Positions 16,433 through 24,693 of a stretch of 64,000 nt of DNA are shown here, one piece after another. Position numbers and translations under genes: made by a program. The stretch is from Salinarimonas sp051117315 (GTDB lineage Bacteria > Pseudomonadota > Alphaproteobacteria > Rhizobiales > Beijerinckiaceae), in the NCBI GenBank assembly GCA_051117315.1, contig JBNPEA010000052.1, positions 1-64,000 of the forward strand, read 5' to 3'. Numbering within the stretch: position 1 is the stretch's first letter; every line of letters begins with the position of its first letter. The notes under the pieces are model-generated. The model saw only the letters and a program-made list of their open reading frames with translations, searched no databases and was not told the origin of the DNA.

Positions 16433-17964
16433 GGACGCTCGCTCATCACACCGCCGCCGAGCTCGCCGAGCTCGCGCCCCGCGCGCCGCTGCTGCATCTC
16501 GACGGCGTCACCAAGACATTCCCCGGCGTGAAGGCGCTCGACGACGTCTCCTTCGAGGTCCATGCCGGCGAGGTGCACGCGCTTCTCGGCGAGAACGGCG
16601 CCGGCAAGTCCACCCTCATGAAGGTGCTCGCCGGCAACCACCAGGCCGATCGCGGCCAGATCCATCTCCAAGGCGAGCCGATCCGAGTGGCCAACCCGCA
16701 CGAGGCCAAGCGGCTCGGCATCGTGCTCGTGCATCAGGAGCTCTCGCTCGCCCCCGAGATGACGGTGGCCGAGAACATCTTCCTCGGCTCGCTGCCGACG
16801 CGCGCCTTCGGCGTCGTCGACTTCCGCAAGCTCTTCGCCGATGCCGGGCGCATCCTCGATCGGCTCGGCTGCCGCTTCGAGGCGGGCGACCGGGTGGGCG
16901 ACCTCTCGATCGCCAACCGACAGATGGTCGAGATCGCCCGCGCGCTCGTGTTCACGCCCAAGGTCGTCGTCTTCGACGAGCCGACCGCCTCGCTCACGGA
17001 CGCCGAGAAGGGCGTGCTGTTCGAGGTGATCCGCTCGCTCAAGGCGGAGAACGTCGGCATCGTCTACATCTCGCATCGGATGGACGAGATCTTCGCGCTG
17101 TCCGACCGCATCACGGTGCTGCGCGACGGGGCGGTGCGCGGCACGCTCGCCACCGCCGAGACGAGCGAGGACGAGGTCACGCGGCTGATGATCGGCCGCG
17201 CCCTCGAGAAGCGGGCGAAGGCGGATGCCCGCGCGCCCGGGCCGGTGGCTCTGGAGGTGAAGGGCCTCTCCTGTGCGGACCTGTTCCGGGACGTCTCGTT
17301 CGAGGTGCGCGCCGGCGAGGTGGTCGGCATGTACGGCCTCGTCGGCGCCGGGCGTACCGAGATCGCCGAGACCATCTTCGGGCTGCGTGCGGCGGATGCC
17401 GGCGAGATCCGGCTCGCGGGCGAGGTGGCCGAGATCCGCTCGCCGCCCGACGCCATCGCCCACGGCATCGCGCTCGTCCCCGAGAGCCGCAAGGAGCAGG
17501 GGCTCGTGCTCGGCATGTCGTGCCGGGACAACATGTCCCTCTCCCAGCTCGCTGCGGTCTCCCGCGCCGGCTGGCTCGACCGCGCCGCCGAGCAGGCGAT
17601 CTACGATTCCTACGCCGAGCGGCTCTCCCTGAAGTCGCCGAGCTGGCGCACGCCCGTCGTCAACCTCTCGGGCGGCAACCAGCAGAAGGTCGTGCTCGGC
17701 AAGTGGCTCGGCACGAAGCCCAAGGTGCTGATCATCGACGAGCCGACGCGCGGCATCGACGTCGGATCCAAGGCGGAGATCCACGGGCTCGTGCGCGAGC
17801 TCGCCGCCGCCGGCATGGCGGTCCTGATGATCTCGTCGGAGATGCCCGAGGTGCTCGGCGTCTGCGACCGCATCCTCGCGGTCTATCACGGCCGCCTCGC
17901 CGCCGAGTTCGACGCCGACACCGTGACGGAGGACGCCCTCGTGCAGGCGATCTCCGGGCTATGA
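16429..17964 (+). CDS. Ribose-type sugar ABC transporter ATPase (two ABC domains)
   Basis: A 511-residue RbsA/MglA-like protein with two fused ATPase domains. Domain one has Walker A GENGAGKST, the degenerate signature LSIANRQMVEIARAL and Walker B VVVFDEPTASL. Domain two has the altered P-loop region GLVGAGRTEIAETIFGL, the signature LSGGNQQKVVLGKWL and Walker B LIIDEPTRGIDVGSK. The GTG start at 16429 overlaps the permease stop (GTGA) and gives the standard family length. It completes the importer: one binding protein, two permeases, one double ATPase. Confidence 0.93.
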   Translation: MRTLAHHTAAELAELAPRAPLLHLDGVTKTFPGVKALDDVSFEVHAGEVHALLGENGAGKSTLMKVLAGNHQADRGQIHLQGEPIRVANPHEAKRLGIVLVHQELSLAPEMTVAENIFLGSLPTRAFGVVDFRKLFADAGRILDRLGCRFEAGDRVGDLSIANRQMVEIARALVFTPKVVVFDEPTASLTDAEKGVLFEVIRSLKAENVGIVYISHRMDEIFALSDRITVLRDGAVRGTLATAETSEDEVTRLMIGRALEKRAKADARAPGPVALEVKGLSCADLFRDVSFEVRAGEVVGMYGLVGAGRTEIAETIFGLRAADAGEIRLAGEVAEIRSPPDAIAHGIALVPESRKEQGLVLGMSCRDNMSLSQLAAVSRAGWLDRAAEQAIYDSYAERLSLKSPSWRTPVVNLSGGNQQKVVLGKWLGTKPKVLIIDEPTRGIDVGSKAEIHGLVRELAAAGMAVLMISSEMPEVLGVCDRILAVYHGRLAAEFDADTVTEDALVQAISGL

Positions 17965-18851
17965 GCGGGACGATGCGCATCGGCTTCGCGGGGCTCGGCC
18001 GGATGGGCGCGCCGATGGCGGCGCGGCTCGCGGACGCGGGCTTCCCGCTCGCTGTGTGGAACCGCACGGCGGACAAGGTGCAGGCGCTGGCGCGCGACAT
18101 CGGCGCCCGCGTCGCCGCGAGCCCGGCGGCGCTCGCCGCCGAGAGCGACGTCGTGATCGCGATGGTCGCCGACGACGCCGCCTCGCAGGCGCTGTTCGAC
18201 GGTGCGCAGGGGCTCGCCGAGGCGGCGGACGGGCGGCTCTTCGTCGAGATGTCCACGGTCTCGCCGGATCACGTGCGCCGGCTCGGAGCCAGGCTGGCGC
18301 AGCGCGGTGGGGCGCTGATCGATGCGCCGGTTTCCGGCAGCGTCGACGCGGCGCGGGCGGGGACGCTGGCCATCATGGCCGGCGGCGCGCCCGAGGACGT
18401 CGCCCGCGCGCGGCCGGCGCTCGAGGCGATGGGCCGCGTCGTGCTGGAGACCGGCCCGCTCGGAACCGGCGCCACGATGAAGATCGTCGTCAACAGCCTG
18501 ATCCATGGCCTGAACCAGACGCTGGCCGAGGCGCTGACGCTGGCCGAGAGCGCCGGCATCGCGACCCGGGACGCCTTCGCCGTGATCGAGAATTCCGCCG
18601 CGGCGGCGCCGATGCTCGGCTACCGCAAGCCGCTCTACCTGGAGCCGCAGGCGCACCCCGTGACCTTCGCGCTGGACCTCGCCCTCAAGGACATGGGCCT
18701 CGCGCTGGCGCTGGCCGAGGCGGGCGGCGTGGCGACGCCGCAGGCGCGGGTCACCCGCGCGGTGCTCGCGGAGGCCTCCGCCGCCGGTCTCGGCCGCGAG
18801 GACATGGCCGCCGTCGTTCCGTTCATGCGTAGCCTGGGGAGACCCACATGA
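17961..18851 (+). CDS. 3-hydroxyisobutyrate dehydrogenase-family oxidoreductase
   Basis: A 296-residue NAD(P)-dependent beta-hydroxyacid dehydrogenase. The Rossmann motif GFAGLGRMGAPMAARLADAG is at the N-terminus, the substrate loop DAPVSGSVDAARAGTL near residue 120, and the catalytic lysine region GTGATMKIVVNSLIHG near residue 170. Family members oxidise 3-hydroxyisobutyrate, tartronate semialdehyde, L-threonate or similar beta-hydroxyacids. The start overlaps the ATPase stop by four bases, so it acts in the same pathway as the importer. L-threonate or another sugar acid is plausible given the later KduD and dehydrogenase genes, but the substrate cannot be read from the sequence. Confidence 0.88.
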   Translation: MSGTMRIGFAGLGRMGAPMAARLADAGFPLAVWNRTADKVQALARDIGARVAASPAALAAESDVVIAMVADDAASQALFDGAQGLAEAADGRLFVEMSTVSPDHVRRLGARLAQRGGALIDAPVSGSVDAARAGTLAIMAGGAPEDVARARPALEAMGRVVLETGPLGTGATMKIVVNSLIHGLNQTLAEALTLAESAGIATRDAFAVIENSAAAAPMLGYRKPLYLEPQAHPVTFALDLALKDMGLALALAEAGGVATPQARVTRAVLAEASAAGLGREDMAAVVPFMRSLGRPT

Positions 18852-19579
18852 AAGCCATGCTCTTCGTCGGCGGATGGGAGGGGCACAAGCCCGAGGCCTT
18901 CCGCAAATGGGCCGACGACCTCCTGAGCGCCAACGGCTTCACGGTGGAGAGCCACGACACGCTGGCGCCGCTGGAGGACGCGGACGCCATGCGCGACGTC
19001 GACCTCGTCGTGCCGATCTGGTCCTCCGCGCGCTCGGCCCACCGGCCCGAGTTCGGCACCATGACCAAGCCGCAGGAGGACGGCCTCCTCGCCGCGATCG
19101 CGAGCGGCACCGGCATCGCGGGCTGGCACGGCCACATGGGCGACGCCTTCCGCGACCGGCCGACCTACCACTTCCTGATCGGCGGGCAGTTCGTCGCCCA
19201 TCCGCCGGGCTGGCCGGACAACCTCGTGCCGTCGGACGACTTCGTCGACTACGACGTGACGATCACGCGGCCCGACCACCCGATCGTCGCGGGGATCGAC
19301 TCGTTCCGCCTCCATTCCGAGCAGTACTACATGCTGGTCGACCCCTCGAACGAGGTGCTGGCCACCACGACCTTCTCCGGCGAGCACCTCTGGTGGATCG
19401 AGGGCGCGACCATCCCCGTCGCCTGGACGCGGCGCTGGGACAAGGGCCGGGTGTTCTATTGCTCGATCGGCCACACGGTCGCGGATCTCGAGACGCCGCA
19501 GGTCACGGAGATCATCCGCCGCGGGATGATCTGGGCCGCCAAAGCACCCGCCAAGACGCCCGAGAGGGGGCGCGCATGA
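18848..19579 (+). CDS. ThuA-like domain protein
   Basis: A 243-residue protein of the trehalose-utilisation ThuA fold, related to class I amidotransferases. Visible family features are the N-terminal strand AMLFVGGWEGHKPEAFRKWAD, the GIAGWHGHMGDAFRDRPTY stretch, the HSEQYYMLVDP segment and the C-terminal GRVFYCSIGHTVADLETPQV. ThuA proteins occur in disaccharide and sugar-derivative catabolism, often beside dehydrogenases, and probably act on keto-sugars; the exact reaction is unsettled. It overlaps both neighbours by four bases and so belongs to the importer operon. Confidence 0.88.
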   Translation: MKAMLFVGGWEGHKPEAFRKWADDLLSANGFTVESHDTLAPLEDADAMRDVDLVVPIWSSARSAHRPEFGTMTKPQEDGLLAAIASGTGIAGWHGHMGDAFRDRPTYHFLIGGQFVAHPPGWPDNLVPSDDFVDYDVTITRPDHPIVAGIDSFRLHSEQYYMLVDPSNEVLATTTFSGEHLWWIEGATIPVAWTRRWDKGRVFYCSIGHTVADLETPQVTEIIRRGMIWAAKAPAKTPERGRA

Positions 19580-21381
19580 GCACGATGCGCCGCAGCGGCA
19601 GGCAGGAGGAAGGCTTCGGCGCCGCGCCGCCGCGGCCGCGCGAGGGCCCGGGCGCGCTGCCCGGGGGCGAGCGCCAGGCCTTCACGCCCGACGAGATGCG
19701 CGCCTTCATCGACTTCCTGGAGGAGGTCGAGGCGGAGGAGGAGCGCGTGCTGCCCCTCGTCACCCCCGATCCGTACCTGCGCATGACGCTGTTCCTCATG
19801 CGCAACCATCTCGAGGGCAAGCTCACCACGATCTCCTCGCTCGCCGCCGGCTCGGGCGCGCCCTACGCGACCGCGATGCGGCGCATCGCCGACATGAGCG
19901 CGAGGGGGCTCGTCGACGAGCGGCCGCGCTCGGCCTCGGGCAAGAGCGTCTCGCTGCATCCGAGCCCGGCACTGATCGAGGCCTTCTCGGACTACGCCCA
20001 TCGCATGAAGCTCGCGATCGGCAAGGCGCTCGGCTTCGGCGACAAGGGCGGGCGCGTCGACTACTTCTTCGGCGGCTCGTACATGAAGGCGCAGGTGGTG
20101 CCCCTGCCGGCGGCGCGCACGGAGCCGCTCGGAATCACCGCCCCCCTGCGCCTCCTCGTCCACGCCGACCCGACCTTCATGGCGATGGACAGCCTCAAGC
20201 GGCAGTTCGAGCAGCTGCTCGGCGTCTCGATCCGCAACCGCGCGCTCTCCATCGACCGGCTGCGGCTCGAGATGCTCGCCAATGCCGAGCGTGCGGCCTC
20301 CGCCTACGACATCGTCGCGGTCGACCTGCCCTGGATCGGCGAGTTCGCCGAGAAGGGCGTGCTCGCGCCGCTCGACGCCTGCGTCGCCCGCGAGGGCTTC
20401 GACGTCGGCGACTTCCATGCCGCCGGCTGGCTCGGCTGCCTCTACGGCGGGCGCGCCTACGGCGTGCCGATCCAGACGACGCCGGAGCTCCTGTTCTATC
20501 GCCGCGACCTCCTCGCCGAGGCCGGCCTCGAGCCGCCGCGCACCACCGACGAGCTCCTCGCCACGGCGCGCGCCCTGCATCGCCCGGCCCGCAATGTCCG
20601 CGGCATCGCCTGGAACGGCGCGCGCGGCACGCCGCTCGGCCACACCTTCATGTTCGCCATGGCCGATTTCGGCCAGCCGGTGATCGACCTGCGCCGGCGC
20701 GGCGAGGGGTTCGACCCGCTCGACCTCACCGGCGAGCGGCTGCGGCCGATGATCGACGGCGAGGGCGGGCGTCGGGCGGCCGACTTCCTGATGCGCCTCC
20801 TCGACGTCTCGGCGCCCGGCGTGCTCTCGATGTCCTGGTTCGAGCGGGTCAAGGCCTACGCCTCGGGCGAGGTGGCGATGGCCTACGGCTACTCGCTGCT
20901 CGCACCCTATTTCGAGCTCGACCCGGCCTCGCCCGCCCACGGCACCACGGGCTACGCCCCGCATCCCGCCGGTCCCGGGCGCCAGCCCATCGCGCCGGTG
21001 GGCGGCTACGTGCTCGGCATCCCGGCGAACCTGTCGGACGAGCGGCGCCGGGCGACGGAGAAGGCGGTGCGCCTGCTCACCTCGCCCGAGGCCTGCAAGC
21101 TCTACATCACCAACGGCTCGCGGGTGTGCCCGCGCCACAGCGTCTCGGCCGACCCGGACGTGCGGGCGATCTCGCCCGTCGTCGGCGTCGTCGACGACCT
21201 CGCCCGCGCGGGCGGCCTGCAGCTCTGGCCGCGCCCGCCGGCGCCCGATTTCGCCGAGATCACCGCGATCCTCGGCGAGGAGATCCACGACATGCTGTGC
21301 CGCCGCAAGAGCCCGGCCGCAGCGCTCGCCAACGCCCAGAACCGAGCGGACGCGCTGATGCGCGCCGCCGGCCGCTACTGA
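19576..21381 (+). CDS. Winged-helix DNA-binding domain fused to a MalE-type solute-binding domain
   Basis: A 601-residue protein without a signal peptide: the N-terminus is arginine- and proline-rich and not hydrophobic. Residues of roughly 65-135 form a MarR-like winged helix (LRMTLFLMRNHLEGKLTTIS, then GAPYATAMRRIADMSARGLVDE, then a basic wing). From about residue 150 to the end there is a family 1 extracellular solute-binding domain (FMAMDSLKRQFEQLLGVSIR, GVPIQTTPELLFYRRDLLAE, AMAYGYSLLAP). Placed at the end of an ABC sugar operon, it is best read as a cytoplasmic regulator that senses the imported compound with a MalE-type domain. The start at 19576 overlaps the ThuA gene by four bases. 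The domain pair is unusual; function is inferred. Confidence 0.8.
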   Translation: MSTMRRSGRQEEGFGAAPPRPREGPGALPGGERQAFTPDEMRAFIDFLEEVEAEEERVLPLVTPDPYLRMTLFLMRNHLEGKLTTISSLAAGSGAPYATAMRRIADMSARGLVDERPRSASGKSVSLHPSPALIEAFSDYAHRMKLAIGKALGFGDKGGRVDYFFGGSYMKAQVVPLPAARTEPLGITAPLRLLVHADPTFMAMDSLKRQFEQLLGVSIRNRALSIDRLRLEMLANAERAASAYDIVAVDLPWIGEFAEKGVLAPLDACVAREGFDVGDFHAAGWLGCLYGGRAYGVPIQTTPELLFYRRDLLAEAGLEPPRTTDELLATARALHRPARNVRGIAWNGARGTPLGHTFMFAMADFGQPVIDLRRRGEGFDPLDLTGERLRPMIDGEGGRRAADFLMRLLDVSAPGVLSMSWFERVKAYASGEVAMAYGYSLLAPYFELDPASPAHGTTGYAPHPAGPGRQPIAPVGGYVLGIPANLSDERRRATEKAVRLLTSPEACKLYITNGSRVCPRHSVSADPDVRAISPVVGVVDDLARAGGLQLWPRPPAPDFAEITAILGEEIHDMLCRRKSPAAALANAQNRADALMRAAGRY

Positions 21382-21412
21382 GCGACGAACCAGGGACGAA
21401 CGGAGGAAGGCC

Positions 21413-22219
21413 ATGGACCGCGATCGACTGAGGGGCAAGAACGTGCTGATCACGGGCGCAGCCCAGGGCATGGGGGCGGCGATCGCCGAGCACTACGCCG
21501 CTCAAGGGGCGAACGTGTGCCTCGGCGACGTCAACCTCGCCGGCGCGAAGGACGTCGCCGGGCGCATCAACGCGCGCGACAACGGCCGCGCCATCGCCGT
21601 CTCCCTCGACGTCACCAAGCGTACCGACAACGCCGCCGCCGTGGCCGCGGCGGTCGAGGCCTTCGGCTCGCTCAACGTCGCCCTCCTCAATGCCGGCTTG
21701 AACAAGCCGAAGTTCTTCATGGACATCGACGAGGAGAACTGGGACCTGATCATGAACGTCAACGCCAAGGGCGTGCTGCTCGGCATGCAGGAGGCCGCGC
21801 GCCAGATGATCGCGCAGGGGAAGGAGCACGGTCCCTACAAGATCATCAACGTCGGCTCCATCGCCTCGCGCACCACCTTCGACGACGTCGTGCCCTATTG
21901 CTGCTCGAAGCACGCGGTGCTCGCCATGATCACCGGCGGCGCGCGCGCGCTCGTCGACCACAACATCACCGTCAACGGCTACGGGCCGGGCGTGGTGCGC
22001 ACCGAATTGTGGGAGCAGCTCGACAAGGATCTCGTCGAGATCGGCAAGTTCGACAAGCCCGGCGAATCCATGGATTCGCTCGCGCGCAACATGATCCTGA
22101 TGAAGCGCTACTCCTATCCCGAGGACGTGGTGGGCACCGCCGCGTTCCTGGCGAGCCCGGATTCCGACTACATGACGGGCCAGCTCCTCCTCATCGACGG
22201 CGGCATGGTCATGCAGTGA
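21413..22219 (+). CDS. SDR-family oxidoreductase
   Basis: A classical short-chain dehydrogenase of 268 residues. Cofactor motif TGAAQGMGAAIAEHY is near residues 12-26, NAG occurs in LLNAGLNKPKF, the catalytic serine lies in NVGSIASRT, and the Tyr/Lys pair is in PYCCSKHA. The C-terminus ends in the usual QLLLIDGGMVMQ. It follows the fused regulator after 31 bases with a good ribosome site (ACGGAGGAAGG). Likely an alcohol/ketone step in the sugar pathway of this operon; sorbitol-type dehydrogenases are the nearest well-known relatives by motif, but the substrate is open. Confidence 0.88.
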   Translation: MDRDRLRGKNVLITGAAQGMGAAIAEHYAAQGANVCLGDVNLAGAKDVAGRINARDNGRAIAVSLDVTKRTDNAAAVAAAVEAFGSLNVALLNAGLNKPKFFMDIDEENWDLIMNVNAKGVLLGMQEAARQMIAQGKEHGPYKIINVGSIASRTTFDDVVPYCCSKHAVLAMITGGARALVDHNITVNGYGPGVVRTELWEQLDKDLVEIGKFDKPGESMDSLARNMILMKRYSYPEDVVGTAAFLASPDSDYMTGQLLLIDGGMVMQ

Positions 22220-22229
22220 CCCACGCCCC

Positions 22230-22255
22230 GCGCCGCGCCCGCTAGCGCGCGGCGC
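22230..22255 (+). terminator. GC-rich hairpin after the SDR gene
   Basis: GCGCCGCGC pairs with GCGCGGCGC around an eight-base loop, starting ten bases after the SDR stop. A second hairpin follows at 22277. No T-run is present, so termination is uncertain. It marks a possible transcript boundary inside the plus-strand gene series. Confidence 0.45.
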
Positions 22256-22276
22256 CCGTCCGACATCCCCGAACAC

Positions 22277-22292
22277 GTCCGCCCCGGCGGAC
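22277..22292. terminator. Second short hairpin before the M24-fold gene
   Basis: GTCCGCC-CC-GGCGGAC is a perfect seven-base inverted repeat 39 bases before the M24-fold start. It could be part of a terminator pair with 22230-22255 or a regulatory palindrome for the downstream operon. No other promoter-like sequence stands out in this 111-base gap. Confidence 0.35.
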
Positions 22293-22330
22293 GCCGCGCC
22301 GCCCGCGAGGGAGGCGCGAAGGAGATCCCC

Positions 22331-23647
22331 ATGCCCGACCGCACGACCGACGCCACCGCCCTCAGCCCGCGCATCCTCAAGCCGGGCGACATCGATCCGA
22401 ACTGGCGCTGGGATCGCCACATCCCTGCGCTCGGCCACACCGCGGTGGACTTCGAGCGCCGCGTCGACCACGACCGGCTGCGCCGCTACCGGCTCTCGCG
22501 CGCCCGCCAGGCCCTGAAGAACTCGCCCTGCGGCGCGCTGATCCTCTTCGACGTCAACAACATCCGCTACGTCTCCGGCACCAAGATCGGCGAGTGGGAG
22601 CGCGACAAGATGTGCCGCTTCGCGCTGCTCGCCGGCGACGAGGAGCCGTACGTCTGGGACTTCGGCTCGGCCGCCGTGCACCATCGCGAGAGCTGCGATT
22701 GGCTCGACCCGGAACATTGCCTCGCCGGCGTGGTGGGCATGCGCGGCACCATTCCGCCCTCGTTCGGGCTGATGAAGCGCTACGCCGAGGAGATCGCGAG
22801 CCTGATCCGCAAGGCCGGCGTCGGCGACATGCCGGTGGGCCTCGACTACGCCGAGACCGCGATGATGTTCGAGCTGCAGAAGGCCGGATTGAACATCGTC
22901 GACGGCCAGCAGGTCATGCTCGACGCGCGCGAGATCAAGAACGTCGACGAGATCCACCTGCTCAATCAGGCGGCGTCGATGGTCGACGGCGTGTATCACA
23001 TGATCTGGGAGGAGATGAAGCCGGGCGTGCGCGAGAACGACATCGTCGCGATGGCCAACAAGATGCTCTACGAGATGGGCTCGGACGACGTCGAGGCGAT
23101 CAACGCCATCTCCGGCGAGCGCTGCAACCCGCATCCGCACAATTTCACCGACCGATACTTCCGCCCCGGCGACCAGGCCTTCTTCGACATCCTGCAGAGC
23201 TACCAGGGCTACCGGACCTGCTACTACCGCACCTTCAACGTCGGCCGCTCCACACCGGCGCAGCGCGACGCCTACGTCAAGTGCCGGGGCTGGCTCGACG
23301 CCGCGATCGCCCTGATCAAGCCGGGGGTGGGCACCGACGTCGTCGCCCGCGCCTTCCCCGAGGCGCACGAGTTCGGCTTCCCCGACGAGCTCTCCGCCTT
23401 CGGCCTGCAGTTCGGCCACGGGCTCGGGCTCGCGCTGCACGAGCGCCCGATCATCAGCCGCGTCGTCTCGCTGGAGAACCCGATGGAGATCCGCACGGGC
23501 ATGGTCTTCGCGCTGGAGACCTACTGCCCGGCCACCGACGGCTACTCCGCCGCGCGCATCGAGGAGGAGGTCGTCGTCACCGACAAGGGCTGCCAGGTGA
23601 TCAGCCTCTTCCCGGCCGAGGAGCTGCCGATCGCCAACCGCTACTGA
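22331..23647 (+). CDS. M24-fold (creatinase/aminopeptidase P/DddP-like) hydrolase or lyase
   Basis: A 438-residue protein with an N-terminal creatinase domain (GALILFDVNNIRYVSGTKIG) and a C-terminal pita-bread domain. Four of the five M24 metal ligands are recognisable: Asp286 in FFDILQSYQGYR, His363 in FGHGLGLALHERP, and the two glutamates of ALETYCP and ARIEEEVVVTD. The second aspartate, expected eleven residues after the first, is Cys297 instead. A normal dinuclear peptidase is therefore unlikely. The family also contains creatinase and the DMSP lyase DddP, so a non-peptide substrate is possible. It leads into the TPP-dehydrogenase genes 29 bases later and probably supplies or processes their substrate. 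Confidence 0.75.
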   Translation: MPDRTTDATALSPRILKPGDIDPNWRWDRHIPALGHTAVDFERRVDHDRLRRYRLSRARQALKNSPCGALILFDVNNIRYVSGTKIGEWERDKMCRFALLAGDEEPYVWDFGSAAVHHRESCDWLDPEHCLAGVVGMRGTIPPSFGLMKRYAEEIASLIRKAGVGDMPVGLDYAETAMMFELQKAGLNIVDGQQVMLDAREIKNVDEIHLLNQAASMVDGVYHMIWEEMKPGVRENDIVAMANKMLYEMGSDDVEAINAISGERCNPHPHNFTDRYFRPGDQAFFDILQSYQGYRTCYYRTFNVGRSTPAQRDAYVKCRGWLDAAIALIKPGVGTDVVARAFPEAHEFGFPDELSAFGLQFGHGLGLALHERPIISRVVSLENPMEIRTGMVFALETYCPATDGYSAARIEEEVVVTDKGCQVISLFPAEELPIANRY

Positions 23648-23676
23648 CGCCCGGCGCCGAGAACCCGAGGACGACG

Positions 23677-24693
23677 ATGACAGCCACCGACAACAAGGCG
23701 GAGTTTCTTCGCCTCTACGAGCAGATGGTGCGCATCCGCACCTTCGAGGACAACGCCAACCAGCTCTACCTTTCGGCCAAGATGCCGGGCCTGACCCACA
23801 TGTATACCGGCCAGGAGGCCGTGGCGGTGGGGCTGTGCGAGGCGCTGGAGACGACGGACCACATCACCTCGACCCATCGCGGCCACGGGCACTGCGTGGC
23901 CAAGGGCGCGCACTTCACGGAGATGTTCTGCGAGCTGCTCGGCAAGGCCGAGGGCTATTGCCGCGGCAAGGGCGGCTCGATGCACATCGCCGACCAGGCC
24001 AACGGCAACCTCGGCGCGAACGCCATCGTCGGCGGCTCGGCGGGGATCGCGACCGGCGCGGCGCTGACCGCCAAGCGCCTCGGCAGCGACGCGGTGACGG
24101 TGTGCTTCTTCGGCGACGGGGCGCTGGGCCAGGGGCTGCTCTACGAGGTGATGAACATGGCGGCGCTGTGGAAGCTGCCGGTCGTCTACGCCTGCGAGAA
24201 CAACCATTACGGCGAGTACACCCGCACCGACGAGATGGCGGCCGGCGATCTCTGCGCCCGCGCCGCCGCCTTCGGCATGGAGACGCACCAGGTCGACGGG
24301 CAGGACGTGCTCGCCGTGAACGCGCTCGCGCGAGACCTCGTGGCGCGGGCGCGCAAGGGCGAGGGGCCGTTCTTCGTGCTGCTCGACACCTATCGCTGGC
24401 ACGGCCACCACGTCGGCGACATCAACCGCGCCTACTACCGGCCCAAGGACGAGGAGGCGCTCTGGAAGGAGACGCGCGACCCGATCCTGAACTTCGGCAA
24501 GTGGCTCCAGGACGAGGGCGTCGCAGACGCCGATGCGCTCGCCGCCATCGGCGAGCGGGTGGGCCGGGAGGCGGCGGATGCCGTCGCCTATGCCGAGGCC
24601 GCGGCCTACCCGCCCGCCCACGAGGTCGACATGCACGTCTACGCGACGCCCGGCACGGCGGACGGCGCGCGCAGGGAGCAGCAACATGCGTGA
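23677..24693 (+). CDS. TPP-dependent dehydrogenase E1 component, alpha subunit
   Basis: A 338-residue E1 alpha subunit of the pyruvate/acetoin dehydrogenase type. The TPP motif runs from GDGALGQGLLYEVMNMAALW near residue 146 to the asparagine pair in ACENNHYGEY. The active-site histidine region STHRGHGHCVAKG and the segment GKGGSMH are present, as is YRWHGHHVGD near the C-terminus. It would decarboxylate a 2-oxoacid or cleave an alpha-diketone on thiamine diphosphate and hand the acyl unit to lipoate. The gene overlaps E1 beta by eight bases. Acetoin-type enzymes (AcoA) are close by motif, but the neighbours are not those of an aco operon. Confidence 0.9.
   Translation: MTATDNKAEFLRLYEQMVRIRTFEDNANQLYLSAKMPGLTHMYTGQEAVAVGLCEALETTDHITSTHRGHGHCVAKGAHFTEMFCELLGKAEGYCRGKGGSMHIADQANGNLGANAIVGGSAGIATGAALTAKRLGSDAVTVCFFGDGALGQGLLYEVMNMAALWKLPVVYACENNHYGEYTRTDEMAAGDLCARAAAFGMETHQVDGQDVLAVNALARDLVARARKGEGPFFVLLDTYRWHGHHVGDINRAYYRPKDEEALWKETRDPILNFGKWLQDEGVADADALAAIGERVGREAADAVAYAEAAAYPPAHEVDMHVYATPGTADGARREQQHA

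Noticed and set aside
19576..21381. Ordinary secreted sugar-binding protein
   Set aside because: No signal peptide or lipobox at the N-terminus; the first 150 residues are charged and contain a winged-helix pattern. The operon already has its own binding protein.
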